Assembly (NCBI RefSeq): GCF_010993745.1
Contig: NZ_WOTN01000001.1
Coordinates: forward strand, 2,483,235 to 2,547,234
Direction: 5' to 3'
From: Fodinicola acaciae
GTDB taxonomy: Bacteria > Actinomycetota > Actinomycetes > Mycobacteriales > HKI-0501
Length of the DNA stretch: 64,000 nt
Within the stretch, counting starts at the first letter, position 1. Each line of letters opens with the position of its first letter. A program made the position numbers and the translations under genes. The notes beneath the pieces were generated by a model. It searched no databases. It was not told the origin of the DNA and was given only the letters and a program-made list of their open reading frames with translations. Shown one piece after another: positions 54,556 to 63,416 of the stretch.

Positions 54556-56037
54556 TTACCGCGACACCTTCTCCGCGACGGCGAGCCGCGATTTGCGTGC
54601 GCCGTAGGCGAAGTAGAGCACCAGGCCGGCGACCATCCAGATCAGGAACCGCAGCCAGGTCCACACCTGCAGGTTGAGCATCAGCCAGAGGCAGAACAGG
54701 ATCGCCAGGGTGGCGACCACGCTGACCGCCGGCACCTTGAACTTGCGCGGCAGCTCGGGCCGTTTCTTGCGCAGGACCCAGACACCGGCCGACACCACGA
54801 TGAACGCGAACAGCGTACCGATGTTGACCATTTCCTCCAGGTCGGAGATCGGGATCGCGGCCGCGAAGATCGCGACGATCACGCCGATGGTGATGGTGAT
54901 GTAGACCGGCGTGTTGGTCTTGGGGTTGGTCCTGGCGAACGTACGCGGCAGCAGGTTGTCGCGGCTCATGGCGAACAGCACGCGGCTCTGGCCGAGCAGC
55001 AGCACCATCACCACGGTGGTCAGGCCGCAGAGCGCGCCGACCGAGATGATCTGGCTGGTCCAGGTGACGCCGTGTGCCTTGAACGCGTCGGCCAGCGGCG
55101 CCGCCGACTTGGGGTCGATCTTGGTGTAGTTCTGCATGCCGGTGACGACCAGCGAGACGGCGCAGTAGAGGACCGTACAGATCAGCAGCGAGCCGATGAT
55201 GCCGCGCGGTACGTCACGCTGCGGGTTGCGGGTCTCCTCGGCCGCGGTCGCCACCACGTCGAAGCCGATGAACGCGAAGAACACCAGCGACGCGCCGGCG
55301 AAGACGCCGAACAGGCCGAACGCCGTGCCGGCGCCGCCGGTCGCGACCTGTACGAGCGTGCTGTGGAACAGGTCGGTGGTGCCGGCCGGGACCGCCTGGG
55401 TCGGCGGCAAAAACGGCACGTAGTTGGACGGCACGATGTAGAACAGGCCGGCGACGATCACCAGCAACACCACCGCGACCTTGATCGAGGTGATCACCAG
55501 CGACACCCGGCTGGACAGCTTGGTCCCCAACGCCAGCAGCGTGGTCAGCACCGCGACCAGCAGGAACGCACCGAAGTCGATGGTCGCCTTGGGTCCGGCG
55601 AACCAGTCCGGCACCGGGATGCCGAAGCCCTGCAGCGTGTTGAGCAGATAGCTCGACCAGCCCTTGGACACGGTCGCCGCGCCGAGCGCCAGCTCCAGCG
55701 CCAGGTCCCAGCCGATGATCCAGGCGACGAACTCGCCGAGGGTGGCGTACGAGTAGGTGTACGCGCTGCCGGCCACCGGGACCGTCGAGGCGAACTCCGC
55801 GTAGCACAGCCCGGCGAAGCCGCACGCGATCGCCGCAAGCACGAACGACACCACGATCGCCGGACCCGACGTGGTCGCCGCGGCCCGGCCGGTCAGGATG
55901 AAGATGCCGGCGCCGATCATGACCGCGACACCGAAGACGGTGAGATCCAGCGCGCTCAGGCTCTTCCGTAGCCGCGTCTCCGGCTCGTCGGTGTCCGAGA
56001 CGCATTGCTCGATCGTCTTCGTGCGCAGGAGATTCAT
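54556..56037 (-). CDS. APC-family amino-acid permease
   Basis: 493 residues from ATG 56037, with GAGGG upstream. About 13-14 hydrophobic helices; helix 1 motif VFGVAVMIGAGIFILTGRAA, then GLCYAEFASTVPVAGSAYTY and the helix 6 region FFAFIGFDVVATAAEETRNP. The C-terminal helices end in a basic tail. Cationic-amino-acid-transporter-like subfamily; exact substrate unclear. Upstream 56,038-56,210 holds its promoter. Confidence 0.9.
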   Translation of the reverse strand: MNLLRTKTIEQCVSDTDEPETRLRKSLSALDLTVFGVAVMIGAGIFILTGRAAATTSGPAIVVSFVLAAIACGFAGLCYAEFASTVPVAGSAYTYSYATLGEFVAWIIGWDLALELALGAATVSKGWSSYLLNTLQGFGIPVPDWFAGPKATIDFGAFLLVAVLTTLLALGTKLSSRVSLVITSIKVAVVLLVIVAGLFYIVPSNYVPFLPPTQAVPAGTTDLFHSTLVQVATGGAGTAFGLFGVFAGASLVFFAFIGFDVVATAAEETRNPQRDVPRGIIGSLLICTVLYCAVSLVVTGMQNYTKIDPKSAAPLADAFKAHGVTWTSQIISVGALCGLTTVVMVLLLGQSRVLFAMSRDNLLPRTFARTNPKTNTPVYITITIGVIVAIFAAAIPISDLEEMVNIGTLFAFIVVSAGVWVLRKKRPELPRKFKVPAVSVVATLAILFCLWLMLNLQVWTWLRFLIWMVAGLVLYFAYGARKSRLAVAEKVSR

Positions 56038-56210
56038 ATGTGTCGCCCTCTTTCGTGGGGAACTTGTGGACGCACTATCGCAAATCCGCCGACTCGACGC
56101 ACGTAGACGTCCGACGAAAAGGACAAAGCCTCTGTAACGAAATGGCAACGTATCGACGGGGAAGCGGTCGGCCGGTGACCGAGTGCACCAAAGCGGACAT
56201 TCGACCCAGG

Positions 56211-57167
56211 TCAGGGTTTGGTGAGTGCGCGGCCCAGGGAGGTGAGTGTGTAGAGCATCCGATGGCCCTTACGCCGGCTCGTGGCCAGCCGGGCGTCGCG
56301 CAGGATCGTCAGGTGCGCGGAGATGGTGGCCGGGCTCATTCCCAGTCGCGCGGCCAAAGCGGTGGTGGTCACCGGCTCGGTCAATGTGCACAGGACGCTT
56401 GCGCGCGTACGGCCAAGCAGCGCCGCGAGGGCCGCTGGTGCACTGTTTTCCGGTCGTTGCCAGAGGTTTGCGATGCCGCGGGTGGGATAGACGAGCGTCG
56501 GCTGCCACGAGATGTCGGTGATGACCGAGACGGCCGGCCAGGCGAAGACGCTCGGCACCATCACGAGTCCGCGCCCGGCCAGTGTGCGTTCGTCGTCGAC
56601 GCCGTCGATCACCAGTCGACCTCCGGTCCACCGTACGGCCGGGTGCAGGTCGGCGATGAGGAGTTCGATGCCGCCGCGGGTGAGCCGGTCGGCGCGGTAG
56701 GCGATGTCGCGGTCGAGGGTTTCCCGGATCCGCGGCCAGTCGGGTTCGACCAGCAGGTGCCAGCAGGTGCGGATTTCCTCGATGAGTGCGGCGACCGCGC
56801 GGGCCGGGTCGTCGACGAGGTGGTCGAGCGCCGGTTGTCCGGCGGCGACCCGGCGGAGCTCGGCGCCCACCCGGTCCGGAGGCGTTTTCCGTACGCGGTC
56901 GAGCTCCTGGTCGATGTCGGTGGCCGGACGTTCCGGTGGCGGCGTCAGGAAATCGGGGGTGTAGCCGCGCCGCGGCATGAGCAGCGGCAGGACACCGGTT
57001 CGTATCCCGGCGAGGTGACGGGAGGCTGCCGGCAGCCACGGCAGGTGGACGGTGTGCCGCTCCGGCAGCAGCAGCGTACGCACCGCCGCCAGCGTCTCCC
57101 AGAGTGGCGAGATCGCGAATCGGCAGCGCATCAGGTCGGCCGTTGCGATGGTGAGCGTGATCGGCAC
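56211..57167 (-). CDS. ArsR-family regulator with DUF5937 domain
   Basis: 318 residues from GTG 57167 (VPITLTIATADLMRCRFAIS, the DUF5937 start); ATG 57182 is possible but would run into the palindrome. The C-terminal ArsR winged helix is at about 245-318 (RTRASVLCTLTEPVTTTALA, GMSPATISAHLTILRDA). DUF5937 proteins are common actinobacterial repressors next to MFS exporters, as here, where the MFS gene diverges 71 bp away. Confidence 0.88.
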   Translation of the reverse strand: MPITLTIATADLMRCRFAISPLWETLAAVRTLLLPERHTVHLPWLPAASRHLAGIRTGVLPLLMPRRGYTPDFLTPPPERPATDIDQELDRVRKTPPDRVGAELRRVAAGQPALDHLVDDPARAVAALIEEIRTCWHLLVEPDWPRIRETLDRDIAYRADRLTRGGIELLIADLHPAVRWTGGRLVIDGVDDERTLAGRGLVMVPSVFAWPAVSVITDISWQPTLVYPTRGIANLWQRPENSAPAALAALLGRTRASVLCTLTEPVTTTALAARLGMSPATISAHLTILRDARLATSRRKGHRMLYTLTSLGRALTKP

Positions 57168-57180
57168 AGCCGACCGTAAC

Positions 57181-57198
57181 ATTCGACACCGCTCGAAT
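57181..57198. promoter_or_regulatory. Candidate operator of the DUF5937/ArsR regulator
   Basis: ATTCGA-CACCGC-TCGAAT, perfect 6-bp arms, in the 70-bp divergent gap between the regulator and the MFS gene, overlapping the regulator's probable -10 (TTACGG on the minus strand). Confidence 0.5.
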
Positions 57199-57237
57199 CT
57201 TTGGCCTACCTGCGGCGCTGTTGCCGATAGTGCCGGC

Positions 57238-58407
57238 ATGCACCCAACCGACACCGGCGAGCGACTGTGGACCGCGCCGTACGCGGTGCTGTGTGTGGCG
57301 ACCCTCGGGTATTTCACCGCCAGCGGGATGATGATGCCGGTGTTGCCGCGGCTCGTCGTCGGGCCGCTGCACGGGTCCGCGGTGGACGTGGGTGCGGCCG
57401 CGTTGACGTTTGGCGTGGCGACACTGGCGGCCCGGATCCCGATGGTGCGGCTGGCGGCGCGCTGGTCCGAGCGTTCCGTACTGACCGCCGGATGCCTGTT
57501 GCTGGTGGCGGGAAGCCTCCTGCTCCTGGTGCCCGTACTGCCGGCGGTGTTCGGCTCGCGGCTGCTGATCGGCGCCGCCGACGCGGCCTTCTACACCACC
57601 TCGGTCGACAGCGCCTACCGGCTGGCGCCGCGGATCCGGCGAGCCTCGGCGGTCAGCTACCTGAGCCTGACCGTGTACGTCGGCTTGCTGGCCGGGCCGG
57701 TCGCCGGCGAGGCGATCCGGGTGCGGTTGGGGTTCGACGCGGTCTGGACGGTGGCGGCGCTGGTGGCGGCGGGCTCGGCGGTCCTGGTCGGCCGAGGGCC
57801 GGCCACACCGGCGGCAGCAGTCACCGGACCGGTCGAGAAAGTGGCGTGGCGTACGGGAATGTCGGCACAGCTGGCGTTGCTGGCTTTTCTTTTCGTTGTC
57901 TGCACGTACGGCACCGACGGCTATCTCTTGTTCGTCCCGCTCTATGCCGAAAGTCTCGGCCAACCCGATGCGACCGTCTATTTCGTCGCGCTGATCGGTT
58001 CGACGCTGCTGCTGCGGCCGGGCGCGGCTCGCTGGCTGGACCGATCGCGGCCGGAGCCGACCAGTTTCCTGGCGTTGGCCGCCATCACCGGCGGCCTGCT
58101 CGTCGTGGCGGTCGCGGTCAGTCCGGCGGGCCTGCTGGCGGGCACGATCCTGCTCGGCTGCGGCCAGGCACTCGGCTTCCCCGCACTGCTGCACCTGGCC
58201 GCAGGCCGGACCGCCGCGGGCCAGCGGACGCTCGTCATCGCGGTCGCGACGGCATGCAACAGCGCCACCTTCGGCTTCGCTGGACTCACCCTCGGTCCGA
58301 TCGTGCAGGTGGCCGGCTTCGGCGCCGCCTTCCTGACCTGTGCCGGCATCGGCGCGGCCGGCCTGGTCGCGCTCACCCTGTCCAGTTTTCGCCGCGTACG
58401 AACGTAG
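57238..58407 (+). CDS. MFS exporter
   Basis: 389 residues from ATG 57238, twelve hydrophobic segments (for example LCLLLVAGSLLLLVPVLP-like TM3 and FLFVVCTYGTDGYLLFVPLY TM7). Loop 2-3 motif AARWSERSV. No Shine-Dalgarno, but GATAGT lies 8 nt before the ATG, suggesting a leaderless transcript. Divergent from and probably repressed by the DUF5937 regulator. Substrate unknown; a drug or metabolite is likely. Confidence 0.85.
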   Translation: MHPTDTGERLWTAPYAVLCVATLGYFTASGMMMPVLPRLVVGPLHGSAVDVGAAALTFGVATLAARIPMVRLAARWSERSVLTAGCLLLVAGSLLLLVPVLPAVFGSRLLIGAADAAFYTTSVDSAYRLAPRIRRASAVSYLSLTVYVGLLAGPVAGEAIRVRLGFDAVWTVAALVAAGSAVLVGRGPATPAAAVTGPVEKVAWRTGMSAQLALLAFLFVVCTYGTDGYLLFVPLYAESLGQPDATVYFVALIGSTLLLRPGAARWLDRSRPEPTSFLALAAITGGLLVVAVAVSPAGLLAGTILLGCGQALGFPALLHLAAGRTAAGQRTLVIAVATACNSATFGFAGLTLGPIVQVAGFGAAFLTCAGIGAAGLVALTLSSFRRVRT

Positions 58408-58419
58408 GAGGAGATCAGA

Positions 58420-59634
58420 ATGACCGACCGACTGGACCGCTATGCGGCGGCTGTGCTGGACGTCGGGTTGGGACTGCGACCCGGCCAGCGACTGGCCGTC
58501 AACGCCCACATCGAGCACGCGCCGCTGGCTCGCGCGCTGGCCGACGGCGCGTACCGTCGCGGCGCCCACTACGTCGACATCTGGTATTGGGATCCGTACG
58601 CCAAACGGTCGCGAATCCGCCACGCACCCGAGGAAACGCTGGCCTGGACACCGCCCTGGCTGGATCACCGGTACGAGCAACTGGCCGCCGACGGCGGCGC
58701 GCTGGCCATCATCGCCGGCGACCCCGAGCCCGACCTGCTGACCGGCCTGGACGGCCGCCGCGCCGGACTCGACCGGATGCCGGCACTGGCCTCCCGCTTC
58801 CGCGTACAACAGCTCGCCGAGGTGTCCTGGACCATCGCCTGCTATCCGACGCCAGCGTGGGCCAAGGCGGTGTTCGGCACCAGAGACACCGAACGGCTGT
58901 GGACCTACCTCGAGCGGTTTCTTCGCCTGGACCAGCCCGATCCGGTCACCGCGCTGCGGCAGCGACTGGACACACTGCGGACAAGGGCCAAGCAACTGAC
59001 CGCGCTGCGCCTGGACGCCATCCACTACCGCGGAGACGGCACGGATCTGACCGTCGGCCTGATCCCCGGCGCACATTGGGAAATCTCGGAACTGACCGGC
59101 CCGACCGGTGAACCGAACGTGGTCAACCTTCCCACCGAGGAGGTCTACACCACTCCCGACCGCCGCCGGGCCGACGGCCACATCACCTGCACCCGGCCGC
59201 TGGCCTTACACGGCACGATCGTCCGCGACCTCCGGCTGACGCTGACCGACGGCGTCATCACCGACGTGTCCGCCTCGACGGGCGCCGACGTCGTACGCGC
59301 CGAACTCGCCGTCGACGACGGCGCCAGGCGACTCGGCGAACTCGCGCTCGTGGACGCCAGCTCCCCGATCGGCCAGTCCGGAGTCACCTTCCTGGAGACA
59401 CTGCTGGACGAGAACGCCACCTGCCACCTCGCCTGGGGAGCCGGCATCCCGAGCGTCCTGCCCGGCTGGAGAGACCTGACCAGCGAGCAACGACAGGACC
59501 GCGGCGTCAACCTGTCCCGTACGCACATCGACTTCATGGTCGGCGGCCCCGATCTGACCGTCACCGGCATCCACCACGACGGCAGCACGACCGAGCTGCT
59601 CCGCGGCGAACAATGGCAACCGAGGGCTAGGTGA
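58420..59634 (+). CDS. M29-family aminopeptidase (AmpS/thermophilic-metallopeptidase type)
   Basis: 404 residues with a strong AGGAGG 6 nt before the ATG and only 12 bp after the MFS gene, hence cotranscribed. Family layout: LGLRPGQRLAVNAHIEHAPL N-terminus, YRGDGTDLTVGLIPGAHWE, NVVNLPTEEVYTTPDRRRAD with metal-ligand Glu residues, FLETLLDENATCHLAWGAG, and the C-terminal SRTHIDFMVGG with His/Asp ligands. Cytosolic two-metal aminopeptidase. Confidence 0.92.
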   Translation: MTDRLDRYAAAVLDVGLGLRPGQRLAVNAHIEHAPLARALADGAYRRGAHYVDIWYWDPYAKRSRIRHAPEETLAWTPPWLDHRYEQLAADGGALAIIAGDPEPDLLTGLDGRRAGLDRMPALASRFRVQQLAEVSWTIACYPTPAWAKAVFGTRDTERLWTYLERFLRLDQPDPVTALRQRLDTLRTRAKQLTALRLDAIHYRGDGTDLTVGLIPGAHWEISELTGPTGEPNVVNLPTEEVYTTPDRRRADGHITCTRPLALHGTIVRDLRLTLTDGVITDVSASTGADVVRAELAVDDGARRLGELALVDASSPIGQSGVTFLETLLDENATCHLAWGAGIPSVLPGWRDLTSEQRQDRGVNLSRTHIDFMVGGPDLTVTGIHHDGSTTELLRGEQWQPRAR

Positions 59635-59662
59635 GTTTGGCCGCGATGCGACCATTCTTGGC

Positions 59663-60250
59663 ATGGTCTCCGACATCCCTCAGGTCGTCCGCGACGGCCG
59701 GCATTGGCGGCTCGGCACGCCGGCGGAGGTGGCGTGGATCGAGGCCGGCACGGCGGTCGGCCTGGCGATCACCTCGGCGATCCCTCCCGTGTTCGAGGCG
59801 TACGCGACCATCCTGATTCCCGAGGCGGTCGACAATCAGGTGGAACGCCACGAATCCGCACTGTTGTCGGTGTTGCGCGAGCATTCCGCGGACCAGCCAT
59901 GGTGGCTCGGCTACCTGGACACCGGCGCCGACGAGGTCGTGTTCGCCGACGCACCGCGGGTGAACCTCTACGCTGAGTGGCCGTACGTGCTGGTCATGGC
60001 CGGACCGGACCAGGCGGCGACCTGGCGGCGGTGGGACTGTGGCTCGTTCTGGTTGGGACATCTACCCAACCTGATGTTTCCGGCCGACCGCGGCTGGCTG
60101 CTCTCCACTCTGTGGGACGACGACTGGACCTGCGTCGGCGGCAGCGCCGCGCTGGTCGACGCGCTGACCAGCCACCCGGAGCTGCGGTCGCTGTCCCGGC
60201 AAGTCACCCTCGACCAGGACGCCACGCCACCGGGCCATCGGGCTATCTAG
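59663..60250 (+). CDS. Hypothetical protein, unknown family
   Basis: 195 residues from ATG 59663. Globular and Trp-rich (PWWLGYLDTGADEVVFADAP, RWDCGSFWLGHLPNLMFPAD, STLWDDDWTCVGGS). It reads like a small SUKH/DUF-type immunity or recognition protein, but no family is certain. Separated from the aminopeptidase by 28 bp on the same strand, so possibly cotranscribed. Confidence 0.65.
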   Translation: MVSDIPQVVRDGRHWRLGTPAEVAWIEAGTAVGLAITSAIPPVFEAYATILIPEAVDNQVERHESALLSVLREHSADQPWWLGYLDTGADEVVFADAPRVNLYAEWPYVLVMAGPDQAATWRRWDCGSFWLGHLPNLMFPADRGWLLSTLWDDDWTCVGGSAALVDALTSHPELRSLSRQVTLDQDATPPGHRAI

Positions 60251-60749
60251 CCCAGGTGTTTCACGGATTTGGGTGACACGGGCTTGAGATGGGCGAGAGT
60301 GCCTGTCCTGTAAGAGAAACTGGGCTTGTCGAAGGTCCAGTGTTCGCTGACGGGAAGGCACTCCGCAGGTGGAGCGTAGCAAGCCGGCGCGGGTCCGGAT
60401 CTGACGAAGGAGTTGATCATTGACGCGGATGCCATCTACGCCTGAACCGCGACTGGCGATGGACAACCGCCCTGGTGGCAGCGTTCACCCGCCAACGCGC
60501 CGCATTCGGTCACACCTAACCCAAAACCAACGCCCCTCCAACCAAGAGGACGCGGAACCCGCTACCCGGTGCGACAACCGGGCCTTCACAGAGCCGCAAC
60601 CACGAAAATTCCATCAAAGCCCCAAACACACCACCACAAGATCAACTACCATCCGCATGTAGGGTCGAGGACTGGCGCGGTCGCAGTCGTTGGCGGTAGG
60701 TCACGAAGCCATTGGCACCATGCAGTTTCCTGCTGGTTGTTCTTCTTCG
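60251..60749. other. Gene-poor stretch with mobile-element-like remnants
   Basis: No intact gene. The opening (CAGGTGTTTCACGGATTTGG ...) looks like an insertion-sequence end. At about 60,440-60,530 a short plus frame (RLNRDWRWTTALVAAF) resembles a transposase C-terminus, then a stop. Neither could be assigned to a family. Confidence 0.35.
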
Positions 60750-61696
60750 TGTCCGTTGCCAGGGTGCGCCGATTCCAGTCCCCGCCCATCGAACCGTGCG
60801 TGCGGTTCTCCCGCACAAGGCTCACCGACGCCGTTCACCGCCGGGATCCGGTCACGAATCGAAGGAATCGACAACGGCCGCTGCTCATCCGACCTGCCAG
60901 GTTTAGGAATGAACACCCGACGAGCCGGCAACGGCCGATACACACCCTCCCTCAGATCACTTGTCAGCTCGTCAAGAAAACGGTCCACGCCGTACTCCTC
61001 GACAGCAGCCAACGTGGTCCTGTCGACGCCCGGCGCGCCGCCGTTGCGGCGCACCACAAACCACGCCCGCCACAGAACATCCCTGCGCGGTGGGACTAGC
61101 CGAAACGGCACTCACCGGGCTCCTCCTTGATCAGACACAACGCATCGACGAAGCAGCGGCCCTTCCCTCACCGGTGGTTATGTTGTCCACCCGGCTCAAG
61201 CAGTACTACGACCGCCTCCGACGCCCACCCGGCTAGCAACTCACTTCCCGAGATCATCGGTTATAGAGCGCCCCGCTCCGGCGAGAACCATCCGCAGATC
61301 ACCGGGCCGGGGAGGGCCTCACCAGTTCCCGCCGCCACTATCTGAACGTTCCGCACCTCATACGCCGAGGAGTTCTTCAGCGCCTGCACATCCAGGTCTT
61401 CAGCACCTTCCATGGCCTTCACCCTGATTTCGGGGGCTCGGCACTCCCTCTACCCACCCCAAAAGGCAGGCCCCTAACGACGCCGCAAGTTTCGCGTCAT
61501 GCCACGGACCACTCAGTCGCTCCCCCAACAGGGCTTTCGACACCGGGCTTCAACCCGACCCGTTTCCAGACCAAGCCGCCAGTCTGCTACCGGGCCCTCC
61601 TGACAGCTACCCGGACCGGACTCACACCGGCAAGCGACAACGAGCTGACAACCAGAAATCACCTACACAAGGCCACCTCCAGCCTGCTGGTCGTAC
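60750..61696 (-). mobile_element. Group II intron, internally deleted
   Basis: On the minus strand the 5' boundary is probably GTACGACC at 61,696 (close to the GTGYG consensus), directly after a TTTTTC tract. About 580 nt of structured 5' RNA follows (61,112-61,696), then the first 89 codons of a reverse transcriptase, then domain V at 60,791-60,823. Domain V is canonical: GAGCC ... GGTTC outer pairs, a GTGCGG/CCGCAC inner stem and a two-base bulge. Nearly all of the RT/maturase between codon 89 and domain V is gone. Confidence 0.7.
60845..61111 (-). pseudogene. Group II intron reverse transcriptase/maturase, N-terminal fragment
   Basis: RT domain 0/1 start: RNGGAPGVDRTTLAAVEEYG, DELTSDLREGVYRPLPARRV, FIPKPGRSDEQRPLSIPSIR (typical GxRPLGIPTvrDR region). 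Family homology ends at RDRI; the frame then runs into intron domain V. The YADD catalytic motif, maturase and endonuclease parts are missing, so it cannot mobilise itself. Confidence 0.8.
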
Positions 61697-61845
61697 GAAA
61701 AAGTGAGGCTAGCGGGGTCACCCTGAAGAGATAGCAGTAGAGTCTATTGCAATCCAACGCGCGCGCTGCGATTTGCGTTGCACGGCAACGGAAACGCACG
61801 ACCCTGGCGATCCGGTTTGTCGGTCGGTTTGGTATTGTTGGTGGC

Positions 61846-63102
61846 ATGACCACTCCTTCATTTCAGCCGGCGGGTGATCCGTCGTTGCTGTCCGGCAAGG
61901 AGGAGTTCGCGGCCGCGTTGCGGTATGCGGAGCAGGCGGTGCGTACGGCCAAAGCCGCGCTTCTGGCGGTGGTGAAAGCCGCCGATGACCAGACGATCAC
62001 GACGAAGTTCGGGCACGCCGACACGGCCGCGTTCCTGGAGGATTTCATGAAGTTCTCCCCCACCGAGGCCAGCCGATGCGTGCAGCGCGCACGGACATTC
62101 TGCGGCAGCCGCGCACTGGCCACCGGTGAGAAGCTGGCGCCACAGTTGGAATACGCCGGCGAAGCGATGCGCCGCGGCGAGCTTGCCGATTCGCAGTTGG
62201 ACGCGATCCGCACGATTATCACCAAGTTGCCGCGCCGGGTCGGTATCCAGGAGCGGCGGTTCGCCGAGAAAACGTTGGTCGACGCGGCATCGCAGTTGCG
62301 TGTGCGTGAGTTGCACCAGCTCGGCAACCGCGTCCACGGCCACCTCGACCCGGACGGCACCATGCCGTCGGAAGAGGAGAACGCCAAGCCGCGCCGAGAA
62401 TTGTATTTGCGCACCGGCACCGATGGTCGGCTCGCCTTCCGCGGCAGCCTCGATGCCGAGACCGGCAGCCTGATGCAGGAAATCCTGTCACCGCTGGCCA
62501 AGCCACGCACCGACGACAAAGGCAAAACCAAAGACCGCCGCTCGGCCGCCGAGCGCAACGGCGACGCGTTGGCCGATGCGCTGAACCTGATCGCGGACAG
62601 TGAGAAGCTGCCGATCCAGGGCCGCGAGCGCCCGCACCTGACCATCACCTTGTCCTGGGACATGCTCAGAGAGAAGCTCGGGCAGGTCCGCGCGTACGAA
62701 AACACCGTCCTCAGCCCCGAAGCCGCCCGCCGGCTAGCGTGCGACTGCGACATCACTCCACTGGTGCTCGGCACCCAAAGCGAAGCATTGGACGTCGGCC
62801 GCACCGAACGGCTGGTCACCGACGAGCTGCGCAAAGCGTTGATCGCGCGTGACCGCGGCTGCGCGATGATCGGCTGCACCCGACCCGTACGCTGGACGAA
62901 AGCCCACCACGTGCGGCACTGGGCCGACGGAGGTGAAACCTCCATCGACAATTGCGTGCTGCTGTGCGAATTTCACCACCGACAGATCCACCACGGCGAC
63001 TGGCAAGTCCAGATCGTCGACGGCGTGCCGGAATTCATTCCACCGCAGTATGTGGACTTCGAGCAAAAGCCGCTGCGAAATACCTACCACCTGTTCAACT
63101 GA
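61846..63102 (+). CDS. DUF222–HNH endonuclease (13E12-repeat-like)
   Basis: 418 residues from ATG 61846. TATTGT lies 8 nt upstream, so a leaderless transcript is plausible. DUF222 helical domain (FLEDFMKFSPTEASRCVQRA, RRGELADSQLDAIRTII) then HNH: IGCTRPVRWTKAHHVRHWAD, NCVLLCEFHHRQIHHGDW. This is the abundant actinobacterial 13E12-like family, often multicopy and mobile-element-associated. It lies right beside the group II intron. Confidence 0.88.
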   Translation: MTTPSFQPAGDPSLLSGKEEFAAALRYAEQAVRTAKAALLAVVKAADDQTITTKFGHADTAAFLEDFMKFSPTEASRCVQRARTFCGSRALATGEKLAPQLEYAGEAMRRGELADSQLDAIRTIITKLPRRVGIQERRFAEKTLVDAASQLRVRELHQLGNRVHGHLDPDGTMPSEEENAKPRRELYLRTGTDGRLAFRGSLDAETGSLMQEILSPLAKPRTDDKGKTKDRRSAAERNGDALADALNLIADSEKLPIQGRERPHLTITLSWDMLREKLGQVRAYENTVLSPEAARRLACDCDITPLVLGTQSEALDVGRTERLVTDELRKALIARDRGCAMIGCTRPVRWTKAHHVRHWADGGETSIDNCVLLCEFHHRQIHHGDWQVQIVDGVPEFIPPQYVDFEQKPLRNTYHLFN

Positions 63103-63190
63103 ACAGAACAGGTGGCCCCTCACCCCCAAACCAGATCATCGAGTCAGGTAACGAAAACAGCGCTTCCTTCGTTACCTGCTCCTCCCCCGC

Positions 63191-63416
63191 ATGCATGCGA
63201 TGTTCTACAACTTCGCCGATGGCGAGGTGGCCCGCCACATTCCGAAGGCGCGGATGGCAGCTGTCGTCGAGGGCCTGCACGACCGTGGCGTGGTGGACCC
63301 GGCAGACCAGGGAGCGGATCGAGACGCTCACCGAGGAGCTGGCGGCGCCGGCGTACGACGTGCTCAGCGCGGACGAGCTGGTCGCGGGACTCGTGCCAAT
63401 CGCCATCAGGAGGTGA
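63191..63416 (+). pseudogene. SCO6745-like protein, fragmented
   Basis: Two frames join near 63,295-63,310. The first reads MFYNFADGEVARHIPKARM ... GLHDRGVVDP. The second is RERIETLTEELAAPAYDVLS and ADELVAGLVPIAI, the usual end of SCO6745-type proteins (normally about 280 aa). Most of the N-terminal and central protein is missing. Its stop overlaps the convergent esterase by 11 bp. Confidence 0.6.

Noticed and set aside
54382-55971. Plus-strand open frame of 529 codons
   Set aside because: Antisense to the amino-acid permease; Asp/Arg/Gln-rich low-complexity translation.
56269-59181. Minus-strand open frame of 970 codons
   Set aside because: Antisense to the MFS and aminopeptidase genes and out of frame with the ArsR gene; low-complexity Arg/Gly/His translation.
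60420-60662. Small plus-strand open frame in the remnant region as a gene
   Set aside because: Pro/Thr/His-rich translation without Shine-Dalgarno or motif; lies between mobile-element remnants.
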